Shown here: one piece after another, positions 6,176-13,700 of the stretch
Layout of the letters: each line of letters begins with the position of its first letter
Position numbering within the stretch: position 1 is the first letter of the stretch
Assembly: GCA_948468465.1 (NCBI GenBank)
Contig: CAOKJJ010000129.1
Span: forward strand, 1-14,927
From: an uncultured Eubacterium sp.
GTDB taxonomy: Bacteria > Bacillota_A > Clostridia > Lachnospirales > Lachnospiraceae
DNA: 14,927 bases
Reading direction: 5' to 3'
The notes under the pieces: generated by a model
What the model saw: the letters and a program-made list of their open reading frames with translations, nothing else
Told to the model about the DNA's origin: nothing
Databases searched by the model: none
Program-made: the position numbers and the translations under genes

Positions 6176-7360
6176 ATGTTATTTGTAGAAACACAAGACA
6201 TCAAGCCAGGAATGCGTCTTGCCAAACCAGTTTATAACAGAAACGGCGTATTGCTGTTTGACCGCAACACAAAGCTGACCGTACAAAACATCGTAAATCT
6301 GACAAATTTCGGACTGATCGGTATTTTTATTCTGGAACCGGCGGAACCGCTTCCTCCAATCACAAGGGAAGAGCAGGAATTTGAACAGCTTCAGACGTTT
6401 TATATGTTCCGGCTGCGTGATAATCTGGTAAACATCAGCAAAGGCAAGATGCCGGCGGACCTTCCAAGCCTTGCCAAAGATATAACGGACCATTTTGGCA
6501 CCTTAGACCACAAAGTACATTTTACCCAGACCATTCGAAGCAATACTGATTTCGTATATAAACATTCTGTTGGTGTTGCTATTATTTCCGCTATGATCGG
6601 TCATGCCATGGGTCTTAGGGAAAGCACGCTGCTTTCCATTGTACACGCCGCTTTCTTATATGATTTCGGCTATTTATATGTACCTGCTGAAATTATGAAA
6701 AAAGGCGAGGATATTACTGATATTGAAAATTCCACCATTACAAAATACCGGGAAAAAGCTTTTGCGCTGCTGCACTCGGATACAAATCCGTACAACATTC
6801 CATCCGATTCCCTGGCTATGGTTACACAGATGATCCGGGCGGGACGTGCGGAAGGCGACGAGGTAGACCGCAGCAAATGGCTGACCGGCACTACCATTCT
6901 GACCGTAGCTGACAAGTTCGACCGGATGACGGCAATGAGCCTGAGCAGAAAACCAAACTCTGAGATTTCTGCCGTCCGTTATCTGATTGACCACCCGGAA
7001 TCTTATCCGCAAAACGTCGTATCCGCACTGGCCAAATGCATTCACATTATGCCGGTCGGCTGCTGTGTAGATCTGACAAATGGGGATAAGGGACTTGTAC
7101 TTGAGACAAACGAACGTGATTTTAACCATCCGGTTGTACTTTGTTTCCGGGATAACCAGATACTTGACCTAAGCAATCCAAAGGTCAGCAAAACCGTTCA
7201 GATCGCGGACGTCATGCATACGATGGATAACCGCGTAAAGATGGACGCCGAAACGCTCAAACAGTTTACCACAGATGAAAACAGCTCAAAAATGGTGAAA
7301 AAATATCAGTTTAAAAAGCTTCAGATCGAAAAGAAACAAAAACTGCAGCGGCAGGCTTAG
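6176..7360 (+). CDS. Degenerate HD-GYP-domain protein (probable pseudo-phosphodiesterase)
   Basis: The 394-residue cytoplasmic protein has no signal peptide. The N-terminal part (1-55, DIKPGMRLAKPVYNRNGVLLF) is the small domain commonly found before HD-GYP domains. Residues about 120-270 follow the HD-GYP helical pattern: H130-S131, AAFLYDFGYLYVPAEI (158-173) and ILTVADKFDRMTA (241-253). Active HD-GYP enzymes, which hydrolyse cyclic-di-GMP, carry HDIGK where this has YDFGY (His to Tyr162, Lys to Tyr166), and the later HHE..DGxGYP block is replaced by RAGRAEGDEVDRSKW. Several metal ligands are therefore missing and catalysis is unlikely; a binding, sensing or scaffold role is inferred. The C-terminal part (about 290-345) matches the small beta domain often seen in clostridial HD-GYP proteins. 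Its ribosome binding site is weak (AAGGG about 5 bases upstream). It is a single gene ending in a terminator. Confidence 0.75.
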   Translation: MLFVETQDIKPGMRLAKPVYNRNGVLLFDRNTKLTVQNIVNLTNFGLIGIFILEPAEPLPPITREEQEFEQLQTFYMFRLRDNLVNISKGKMPADLPSLAKDITDHFGTLDHKVHFTQTIRSNTDFVYKHSVGVAIISAMIGHAMGLRESTLLSIVHAAFLYDFGYLYVPAEIMKKGEDITDIENSTITKYREKAFALLHSDTNPYNIPSDSLAMVTQMIRAGRAEGDEVDRSKWLTGTTILTVADKFDRMTAMSLSRKPNSEISAVRYLIDHPESYPQNVVSALAKCIHIMPVGCCVDLTNGDKGLVLETNERDFNHPVVLCFRDNQILDLSNPKVSKTVQIADVMHTMDNRVKMDAETLKQFTTDENSSKMVKKYQFKKLQIEKKQKLQRQA

Positions 7361-7393
7361 AATGTGTCTGAAAATACTGTACCAGAGCAAAAC

Positions 7394-7432
7394 AACACCC
7401 AAAACAGTGTACCGTACCATGTTTTGGGTGTT
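7394..7432. terminator. Bidirectional terminator between the HD-GYP-like gene and carB
   Basis: AACACCCAAAACA (7394-7406) and TGTTTTGGGTGTT (7420-7432) form a perfect 13-bp stem with a 13-base loop. On the plus strand TTCTGTT follows; on the minus strand GTTTTG follows. The convergent stop codons at 7360 and 7441 leave just this element between the genes, so it probably serves both. Confidence 0.8.
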
Positions 7433-7440
7433 TTCTGTTA

Positions 7441-10400
7441 CTATCTTTTATTGCCGATCTTCGCGATGTCAACAACCGTCATTTCCTCATGCGCCGCTTC
7501 CATGCTGCGCACAAGCGCTTTGGCAGTATCCATGGCCGTAATGCAGTGGACTCCCGTTTCTATCGCCACACGCCGGATTAAAAAGCCGTCCCTGCCTTTA
7601 TCCCTGCCCTGTGTCGGCGTATCAATCACAAGATCTATTTTGTGTCCTAACAGCAAATCCATAATGGTCGGAGATTCCTGATGGATATTTTTCACGCGCA
7701 GTGCATGCACCCCGTGCTCATTTAAAAACTTTGCCGTACTTCTGGTCGCATAAATCCGATATCCCAACGCCTCAAAGCGTCTGGCAACCTCCGCCGCTTC
7801 CGGCTTGTCAGCGTCTTTGACTGTAACGATCATCTGCTTATGCTTCGGCAGTACGACGCCCGCTCCAAGAAACGCTTTGTACAAGGCTTCGTCAAATGTC
7901 TTTGCGATACCGAGACATTCTCCGGTTGACTTCATCTCCGGTCCAAGGCTGATTTCCGCGCCACGGATTTTTTCAAATGAAAATACAGGCATTTTAATCG
8001 CAAAATAATCCGCCGCCGGCTGAAGGCCCGGTTCATAGCCAAGCTCTTTGATCTTCTTTCCGATAATAACCTCTGCGGCCAGATCTACGATCGGGATTCC
8101 GGTTACTTTGCTGATATACGGCACCGTACGGGAAGAGCGGGGATTTACCTCAATGACATATACCTCTTCATTTAACGCAATAAACTGGATATTAATCAGT
8201 CCCTTTACATGCAGCGCCTTTGCCAGCCTTCTGGAATATTCAGCGATTTTATCCCGCACCGCATCGCTGATCGTAGGCGCCGGATAAACGGAAATGGAAT
8301 CTCCTGAATGGACTCCGGTACGTTCGATATGCTCCATAATGCCTGGTATTAAGATATCCGTTCCGTCACAGACCGCGTCCACTTCCAGCTCCTTGCCCAT
8401 CAGATATTTATCCACAAGAATCGGATGCTCCTGCGAATACTGATTGATAATCGCCATAAATTCTTCGATTTCCTGATCGGAATAAGCGATCTGCATGCCC
8501 TGTCCGCCGAGCACATAGGAAGGCCGTACCAAAACCGGATATCCAAGGCGGTTTGCCACTTCTTTTGCTTCCTGCGCGGTAAACACCGTGCCGCCTGCCG
8601 CACGCGGAATGTGCGTCTCCTGCAGGATCTTGTCAAACAGCTCCCTGTCCTCCGCCGCATCCACATCTTCCGCGGCAGTGCCCAGAATCGGCACACCCAT
8701 TTCCAGCAGGCTCTGCGTTAATTTAATGGCAGTCTGCCCGCCAAACTGCACGAGGGCGCCATCCGGCTTTTCAATATTTACGATATTTTCCACATCTTCC
8801 GGCGTCAGCGGTTCAAAATACAGCTTGTCTGCGATATCAAAATCTGTACTGACTGTTTCCGGATTATTGTTCACAATAATGGTCTCATAGCCGGCCTTTG
8901 CAAACGCCCATGTCGCATGTACGCTGCAGTAGTCAAACTCCACGCCCTGCCCGATCCGAATCGGCCCTGAGCCAAGCACCAGCACCTTTTTCCGCTGCTT
9001 CATCTTCGTACAGGCCGCTTCGTCCTCACTCCCGTATACCGAATAATAATACGGCGTTTCGGCCTCAAACTCGGCCGCGCACGTATCTACCATCTGAAAC
9101 GCCGCTGTAATTCCCTGCGCGTACCGCAGGTCATGGATCTCTTGTTCTGTCTTTCCTGACAGCCGCGCAATGACAGAATCCGGAAACTCGATCCGTTTTG
9201 CTTCTTTTAAGAGTTCCGCGGTCAGCTCTTCTTTTTTGAGCCGTTCCTCCATTTCGACTAATATCGCAATTTTATCTATAAACCATTCGTCAATTTTTGT
9301 AATTTCATGAATCGCCTTATAATTAATGCCTTTGCGCAGCGCCTCTGCCATAACAAAGATCCGCTGGTCGTCAACCGTCTGCATGCGTTCCAACAGTTCT
9401 TTTTCAGACAGGCTGGAAAAATCATACGATAACAGACTGTCCACATGCTGTTCCAGCGAGCGCAGCGCTTTCATCAGGGCGCCCTCAAAATTACTGCAGA
9501 TGCTCATCACCTCTCCGGTCGCTTTCATCTGCGTCGTCAGCGCCCGCTTTGCTGTCAGAAACTTATCAAACGGCAGCCTTGGCAGCTTTACGACACAGTA
9601 ATCCAGCATCGGCTCAAAGCTGGCATACGTCTTGCCGGTAACCGCGTTTTGAATCTCATCCAGCGTATAGCCAACCGCTACTTTTGCCGCTACCTTTGCA
9701 ATCGGATAGCCTGTCGCCTTGGATGCCAGCGCCGAAGAACGGCTGACACGCGGATTCACTTCAATGACACAGTATTCGAACGAATCCGGCTTTAACGCAT
9801 ACTGTACATTGCATCCGCCCGTAATCTCAAGCTCTGATATAATGTTAAGCGCGGAAGTCCGAAGCATCTGATATTCCTTATCGCCAAGCGTCTGGGACGG
9901 CGCCACAACGATCGAATCTCCGGTATGCACGCCGACCGGGTCGATGTTTTCCATATTGCAGACCGTAATGCAGTTGCCCTTCGCATCCCGCATCACCTCA
10001 TATTCTATTTCCTTCCATCCCGCGATGCAGCGTTCCACAAGCACCTGTCCGACACGGGAAAGACGAAGCCCGTTTTTTAAAATATCCGTCAGCTCCTGCT
10101 CATTGTGCGCGATTCCGCCGCCGCTGCCGCCGAGCGTATAGGCCGGACGAAGCACGACTGGATACCCGATCGTATTGGTAAAATCAATCCCGCTTTGCAC
10201 ATCTTCCACGACAAGGGAAGGTGCTACCGGCTCTCCGATTTTCTCCATCGTTTCTTTAAATTCCAGACGGTCTTCCGCTTTACGGATCGTCTGCGCCGTT
10301 GTACCGATCAGCCTGACCCCGTTTTCTTCTAAAAATCCGGACTCCGCCAGCTCCATGCCAAGATTCAGTCCTGCCTGCCCGCCAAGTGTCGGAAGGACGC

Positions 10401-10653
10401 TGTCCGGCTTTTCTTTTATAATAATCTTTTTGAGCACATCCGCGGTCAGCGGTTCGATATAGACCTGGTCGGCAATATCCCGATCCGTCATAATCGTCGC
10501 CGGATTGGAATTGACCAGACATACTTCGATGCCTTCTTCTTTCAGAGAACGGCACGCCTGCGTTCCCGCATAGTCAAACTCCGCCGCCTGCCCGATAATA
10601 ATCGGCCCTGAACCGATCACCAATACTTTTTTGATATCTGTTCTCTTTGGCAT
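7441..10653 (-). CDS. carB: Carbamoyl-phosphate synthase large subunit
   Basis: This 1070-residue enzyme makes carbamoyl phosphate from bicarbonate, ATP and ammonia delivered by CarA, feeding pyrimidine and arginine synthesis. It shows the internal duplication of the family: the first half opens with KKVLVIGSGPIIIGQAAEFD (8-27) and the second, from about residue 553, with KKVLVLGSGPIRIGQGVEFD. Each half has an ATP-grasp domain, with VIEVNPRVSRSSAL and VIEVNPRSSRTVP as metal/ATP-binding motifs. The C-terminal MGS-like allosteric domain (about 935-1070) is present with STAKFLNEHG and VIDTPTQG. Length is normal, with no break. The carA stop and carB start share one base (TAATG), and GGGAGGG about 8 bases upstream supports the start and translational coupling. 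Confidence 0.97.
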   Translation of the reverse strand: MPKRTDIKKVLVIGSGPIIIGQAAEFDYAGTQACRSLKEEGIEVCLVNSNPATIMTDRDIADQVYIEPLTADVLKKIIIKEKPDSVLPTLGGQAGLNLGMELAESGFLEENGVRLIGTTAQTIRKAEDRLEFKETMEKIGEPVAPSLVVEDVQSGIDFTNTIGYPVVLRPAYTLGGSGGGIAHNEQELTDILKNGLRLSRVGQVLVERCIAGWKEIEYEVMRDAKGNCITVCNMENIDPVGVHTGDSIVVAPSQTLGDKEYQMLRTSALNIISELEITGGCNVQYALKPDSFEYCVIEVNPRVSRSSALASKATGYPIAKVAAKVAVGYTLDEIQNAVTGKTYASFEPMLDYCVVKLPRLPFDKFLTAKRALTTQMKATGEVMSICSNFEGALMKALRSLEQHVDSLLSYDFSSLSEKELLERMQTVDDQRIFVMAEALRKGINYKAIHEITKIDEWFIDKIAILVEMEERLKKEELTAELLKEAKRIEFPDSVIARLSGKTEQEIHDLRYAQGITAAFQMVDTCAAEFEAETPYYYSVYGSEDEAACTKMKQRKKVLVLGSGPIRIGQGVEFDYCSVHATWAFAKAGYETIIVNNNPETVSTDFDIADKLYFEPLTPEDVENIVNIEKPDGALVQFGGQTAIKLTQSLLEMGVPILGTAAEDVDAAEDRELFDKILQETHIPRAAGGTVFTAQEAKEVANRLGYPVLVRPSYVLGGQGMQIAYSDQEIEEFMAIINQYSQEHPILVDKYLMGKELEVDAVCDGTDILIPGIMEHIERTGVHSGDSISVYPAPTISDAVRDKIAEYSRRLAKALHVKGLINIQFIALNEEVYVIEVNPRSSRTVPYISKVTGIPIVDLAAEVIIGKKIKELGYEPGLQPAADYFAIKMPVFSFEKIRGAEISLGPEMKSTGECLGIAKTFDEALYKAFLGAGVVLPKHKQMIVTVKDADKPEAAEVARRFEALGYRIYATRSTAKFLNEHGVHALRVKNIHQESPTIMDLLLGHKIDLVIDTPTQGRDKGRDGFLIRRVAIETGVHCITAMDTAKALVRSMEAAHEEMTVVDIAKIGNKR

Positions 10654-11741
10654 TATCTGTTCCCTCCCATCATTTCCAAAAACCGGTCAAACAAATACCC
10701 GCTGTCCTGCGGCCCCGGACATGCCTCCGGATGAAACTGTACGGTAAATATCTGCTTGCCGGTATACGTAAGCCCCTCATTCGTACCGTCATTGACATTC
10801 ACAAATGCCGGTACGGCAATATCCGCATCCAGCCGGTCCGTATCCACCACATAACCATGATTCTGCGCCGTAATATACACCCTGCCCGTTTCCAGATCTT
10901 TTACCGGATGATTGCCGCCGCGATGCCCGTATTTTAATTTGTGCGTATCCGCCCCGGCAGCCAGAGCCATAAGCTGGTGTCCAAGACAAATCGCAAAAAC
11001 GGGCACGTCCGCCTCATATAGCTTTCGGATCTGTGGAATGATCTTCGTACAGCTCTTTGGATCTCCCGGCCCGTTTGACAGCATAATTCCGTCCGGTTTT
11101 GCCGCCAGCATCTCTTCCGCAGGCGTATGCGCCGGATAAATCGTCACCTCGCACCCACGTTTATGCAGGGATTCTGCAATATTATCCTTGGCGCCCAGAT
11201 CCAGCAGCGCTACTTTACAGCCATCTCCTCTTAACACCTTTTTCTGCGCACAGGTCGTCTTTCCTACCACATCCCCGACTGCGTACGCCTTTAGCCTTGG
11301 AAGAATCTCTTCGATATAATCCTGACACTGACAGCGCTCATCTGTCGTAATCATTCCGTTCATCGTGCCTTTTTCCCGCAGCAGCTTTGTGAGCGCACGG
11401 GTATCAATTCCCGCAATGCCGGGAATATCGTGTTTTTCCAAAAAATCCTGTATCGAGCCTTCACACCTAAAGTTGCTCGGCATGCGGGATAATTCTCTTA
11501 CGATATAGCCATCCGGCCACGGCCTTGCAGATTCCATGTCATGAAAACAGATGCCGTAATTACCAATCAGCGGATAGGTCATAACAACTGCCTGTCCCGC
11601 ATAGGACGGGTCTGTCAGCACTTCCAGATAGCCGGTCATAGAGGTATTGAATACAATCTCGCTAATGACCTCCCGTCTGGAACCTATACTCGTCCCTTCA
11701 AACACACGTCCGTCTTCAAGTATCAGAAAAGCTTTCATCAT
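10653..11741 (-). CDS. carA: Carbamoyl-phosphate synthase small (glutamine-hydrolysing) subunit
   Basis: The 362-residue protein has the CPSase small-chain N-terminal domain (MMKAFLILEDGRVFEGTSIG, then SMTGYLEVLTDPSYAGQ) and a class I glutamine amidotransferase domain (about 176-360). The nucleophile is Cys252 in FAICLGHQLMALA, with His337 and Glu339 in VQFHPEACPGPQ. It releases ammonia from glutamine and channels it to CarB. An in-frame ATG exists 27 codons upstream (11822), but those residues (Lys-rich, then FF) are unlike the family and lack a ribosome binding site, whereas AAAGGA precedes the ATG at 11741 by about 7 bases; I therefore chose 11741. It overlaps carB by one base. A strong promoter and an odd repetitive leader lie upstream. 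Confidence 0.96.
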   Translation of the reverse strand: MMKAFLILEDGRVFEGTSIGSRREVISEIVFNTSMTGYLEVLTDPSYAGQAVVMTYPLIGNYGICFHDMESARPWPDGYIVRELSRMPSNFRCEGSIQDFLEKHDIPGIAGIDTRALTKLLREKGTMNGMITTDERCQCQDYIEEILPRLKAYAVGDVVGKTTCAQKKVLRGDGCKVALLDLGAKDNIAESLHKRGCEVTIYPAHTPAEEMLAAKPDGIMLSNGPGDPKSCTKIIPQIRKLYEADVPVFAICLGHQLMALAAGADTHKLKYGHRGGNHPVKDLETGRVYITAQNHGYVVDTDRLDADIAVPAFVNVNDGTNEGLTYTGKQIFTVQFHPEACPGPQDSGYLFDRFLEMMGGNR

Positions 11742-11763
11742 CGTCTCGTCCTTTCTTCCTGGC

Positions 11764-11789
11764 AAAAAAAAAAGAGAAATTCTCTTTTT
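11764..11789 (-). promoter_or_regulatory. Weak hairpin plus ten-T tract in the carA leader
   Basis: On the minus strand AAAAAGAGA (11777-11769 complement arm) and TCTCTTTTT can pair over 9 bp around a 3-base loop, and the T-run reaches ten bases (11764-11773) just before the ribosome binding site. The order hairpin then U-tract resembles an attenuator placed before the gene, but the stem is mostly A-U. No PyrR-type binding hairpin was recognised. Confidence 0.35.
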
Positions 11790-11817
11790 GGTCTTTGGAA
11801 TCTTTTGGTCTTTGAAA
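11783..11817 (-). repeat. Tandem repeat in the carA leader
   Basis: The minus strand carries two consecutive copies of a 17-18-base unit, CAAAGACCAAAA(A)GA with flanking bases (plus-strand units at 11783-11800 and 11801-11817). The repeat lies between the promoter and the hairpin/T-tract. It could bind an RNA-binding protein or simply reflect slippage. Confidence 0.5.
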
Positions 11818-11837
11818 TCCATATCTAAATTGTAAGG

Positions 11838-11866
11838 ATTGTATCATATTAAAAAGATTTTTTCAA
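11838..11866 (-). promoter_or_regulatory. Strong promoter of carAB
   Basis: On the minus strand TTGAAA (11861-11866) and TACAAT (11838-11843) are exactly 17 bases apart, in AT-rich surroundings. Transcription should begin near 11831, leaving a leader of about 90 bases. It is close to consensus for the housekeeping sigma factor. Confidence 0.75.
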
Positions 11867-11941
11867 CCTTTTTTCATTACCGATTTTTCACGAGACAAGG
11901 AACTTTCGTTTTTATTGTTTTTTTCAAAAATGCTTTCGAAA

Positions 11942-11979
11942 ATGAAGTCCGGCACGCTCCACAGCGCGCCGGACTTCAT
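11942..11979 (-). terminator. Terminator of the leucine-rich-repeat gene
   Basis: ATGAAGTCCGGC (11942-11953) and GCCGGACTTCAT (11968-11979) pair perfectly. Five more inner pairs (ACGCT with AGCGC, one imperfect or G-U pair) bring the stem to 17 bp around a 4-base loop. The LRR gene stop is 9 bases upstream in the minus direction. The following T-run is short (TTTT then CG), but the stem is very stable. Confidence 0.8.
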
Positions 11980-11988
11980 GAAAATTTC

Positions 11989-13332
11989 TTAAAGAGCTAC
12001 GATCTTCACTCTGCTTCCCTGTCCTTTATTTTTCAGTATCTTTTTATATTCCGTCAGATTCAAGTCAGGCACTTTGATAACCGCGGACGGATGAATGCCT
12101 TTGAATGCATCTGTGCCCACTGTTTCCAGGTCATAAGAGCGAATCACAATCTTATTCAGCTTTGAACAGCCTTTGAACGCAGACTTTCCAATGGACTTCA
12201 CATTGCCCTGAATCGTAACCTTCGTAATCTTTTTATTATTTAAAAACGCGTTTTTTGTTACAGACGCAACCGTATAGCAGACACCGTCAATCTTAACGCC
12301 GCTGCTGATCCTAATCTTAGACGCTTTATCTGTCGTCTTTACAAACGCAAGCTCTGAAACATCTGTTTTGACCTGATAAGTCACCCCGTTATCTTTTAGG
12401 CGCGTCCCTTTTTTCGGCGCAAATCTTTCAGATTTCCCGGTACTGCCGTAGGTAATTACAGACTGCAGCAAAGGCGCGTTTCCCTCGCCGAAAATAAACA
12501 TATTTCCGCGGTCTGCCTTGCTGCCCGCATAAGCAGTGTTTTTCAGGCTGCTGCAGGCAAAAAACGCATGTGAAGCAATATTTTCCAAACTGCGTGGCAA
12601 TGCAATGCTTTCCAGTTTGCCGCAGCGTGCAAATGCCTTCTCGCCAATGCTGCGCAGCCCTTCATAAAATATGACGTTTTTCAGGCTTTCACAGCCGGAA
12701 AAAGCGTCCTGTCCAATGTGCTCCAGATTTTTGGAAAACGAAATATCCGAGAGGCCTGTGCAGTACTGAAACGCGAAATAATCAATATTTTTCAGGCTGT
12801 CCGGCAGTTCTATGCTTTGGAGGCTCTTACAGCCGGAAAAAGCATTTTCGCCGATATACGTCAGCCCTTCCGGGAACCTGACCTGTTCCAGGCTTTCGCA
12901 ATAGGTAAATACATAATCCGGTATCGAAACAACGCCTTTTGGAATCGTAATGCTCTTTAAGCTTCTGCATTCCCCAAACGCGCCTTCTTTTATTTTAGTA
13001 ATACTATCCGGCAGCGTTACGCTTTCTACCTTTTCCAATCCCATGAACGCACTGCTGCCAATGCTTGTAACCGGTTTGTCTTCTATTGTATCCGGTATGG
13101 ACAAAACAGTGTCCGTTCCTTTGTAACCCGTAATTTCCAGTGTATGATCGGCAAGCGTTTTATATGTAAATCCTTCCCATTCCTGTTCTTTTACAGAACC
13201 GTTATCTAAAGCAGACACGCTGCTTTCGCTTTCTATTGGAGCAGCCTGCGCATGCTGCGCAAAGGCCGGCGCTGTTATGGAACCTGCTGCTGTGCATAAT
13301 GCCAACAGAACAGATACAAATTTTAATTTCAT
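11989..13332 (-). CDS. Secreted BspA-like leucine-rich-repeat protein
   Basis: The 447-residue protein begins with a clear signal peptide (MKLKF, hydrophobic core, cleavage near APAFA, about residue 25). A short linker and a small beta region (50-85) precede a block of about eight BspA/TpLRR-type repeats of some 23 residues (about 88-275) with units like SIGEKAFARCGKLESIALP. After a spacer (about 275-360) a second block follows (about 360-447; VTKNAFLNNKKITKVTI, SIGKSAFKGCSKL). No LPXTG, choline-binding or SLH anchor is visible, so it is probably released or held by other contacts. Members of this family are linked to surface adhesion and protein binding; the ligand here is unknown. AAAGGA about 9 bases upstream supports the start. 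It has its own promoter (13372-13400) and terminator. Confidence 0.88.
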   Translation of the reverse strand: MKLKFVSVLLALCTAAGSITAPAFAQHAQAAPIESESSVSALDNGSVKEQEWEGFTYKTLADHTLEITGYKGTDTVLSIPDTIEDKPVTSIGSSAFMGLEKVESVTLPDSITKIKEGAFGECRSLKSITIPKGVVSIPDYVFTYCESLEQVRFPEGLTYIGENAFSGCKSLQSIELPDSLKNIDYFAFQYCTGLSDISFSKNLEHIGQDAFSGCESLKNVIFYEGLRSIGEKAFARCGKLESIALPRSLENIASHAFFACSSLKNTAYAGSKADRGNMFIFGEGNAPLLQSVITYGSTGKSERFAPKKGTRLKDNGVTYQVKTDVSELAFVKTTDKASKIRISSGVKIDGVCYTVASVTKNAFLNNKKITKVTIQGNVKSIGKSAFKGCSKLNKIVIRSYDLETVGTDAFKGIHPSAVIKVPDLNLTEYKKILKNKGQGSRVKIVAL

Positions 13333-13371
13333 ATTTCCATTGTCCTTTCTTTATAAAAATTTTATAATCGT

Positions 13372-13400
13372 ATTATACATGCAGCAGACAAATTATGCAA
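13372..13400 (-). promoter_or_regulatory. Promoter of the leucine-rich-repeat gene
   Basis: On the minus strand TTGCAT (13395-13400) and TATAAT (13372-13377) are exactly 17 bases apart. The leader is about 33 bases and contains an AT-only inverted repeat (TTATAAAA, A, TTTTATAA at 13351-13367). Confidence 0.7.
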
Positions 13401-13451
13401 TGGAAATAGATGGTTAAACGATTTCTAAATGCATAGGAACACTCTTATCTT

Positions 13452-13602
13452 TAGTTGTCGTAACAGTTCAGATAACCCTTGAACTGTTACGCATCCGGCC
13501 ATTAAAAATCGCTTCGCGATGGGCCGGATGCCTGCAGTCACTACATTTTCATACGGTCTGCACAGTAAATGCGCAGACCTACCTGAACTGTTACTAGTTG
13601 TC
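13452..13602. repeat. 8-bp target-site duplication flanking the miniature element
   Basis: TAGTTGTC stands at 13452-13459 directly before the left end of the element and again at 13595-13602 directly after its right end. An exact 8-bp direct repeat abutting both terminal repeats is the mark of transposase-mediated insertion. Removing the element and one copy restores a plain AT-rich intergenic sequence. Confidence 0.85.
13460..13594. mobile_element. 135-bp miniature inverted-repeat element, IS66-like ends
   Basis: The ends GTAACAGTTCAG (13460-13471) and CTGAACTGTTAC (13583-13594) are perfect 12-bp terminal inverted repeats flanked by an 8-bp duplication. GTAA ends and 8-bp duplications are characteristic of the IS66 family, so an IS66-type transposase probably moved it; it codes for nothing itself. 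Inside are three tandem stem-loops: the left end with an inner copy TGAACTGTTAC (13480-13490); GCATCCGGCC (13491-13500) with GGCCGGATGC (13522-13531), holding ATCGC/GCGAT; and GGTCTGC (13555-13561) with GCAGACC (13573-13579). It sits in the 368-bp divergent gap between the LRR gene and the HTH-fic pair, outside both predicted promoters. Confidence 0.85.
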
Positions 13603-13634
13603 AACTATTTTTCTTTATTTTTCTAAAGATTTTA

Positions 13635-13662
13635 TTTACATTTCTTATCAATATGCTATAAT
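13635..13662 (+). promoter_or_regulatory. Promoter of the HTH-fic pair
   Basis: TTTACA (13635-13640) and TATAAT (13657-13662) are 16 bases apart, with TGC before the -10 (extended -10). The leader to the chosen HTH start is about 32 bases. The miniature element ends some 40 bases upstream of the -35. Confidence 0.65.
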
Positions 13663-13700
13663 AGAAATGCTAGGCAAATCAGAAAGTGAGATACCTCAAG

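Noticed and set aside
7364..7681. 105-codon plus-strand frame after the HD-GYP-like gene
   Set aside because: It runs through the terminator stem and then antisense through the end of carB; its composition is that of a shadow frame.
7441..10653. Many open frames of 60-120 codons antisense to or out of frame with carB
   Set aside because: They lie wholly within a complete, well-conserved gene and lack initiation signals or recognisable protein features. The same applies to frames opposite bcd, thlA, carA and the hydrolase.
11741..11822. Longer carA with 27 extra N-terminal residues
   Set aside because: No ribosome binding site precedes the ATG at 11822, it lies within about 10 bases of the predicted transcription start, and the extra residues do not look like CarA. 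A good site precedes 11741.
11742..11831. PyrR-binding attenuator before carA
   Set aside because: No recognisable PyrR-binding hairpin precedes the weak hairpin and T-tract; only the general idea of attenuation remains.
13460..13594. CRISPR array or tRNA-like gene in the hairpin-rich 135 bp
   Set aside because: There are no regularly spaced repeats with unique spacers and no tRNA consensus boxes; terminal repeats plus a target duplication explain the structure better.
13686..13700. GTG start adding five residues to the HTH protein
   Set aside because: Cannot be excluded, but family proteins usually begin where the ATG at 13701 falls.
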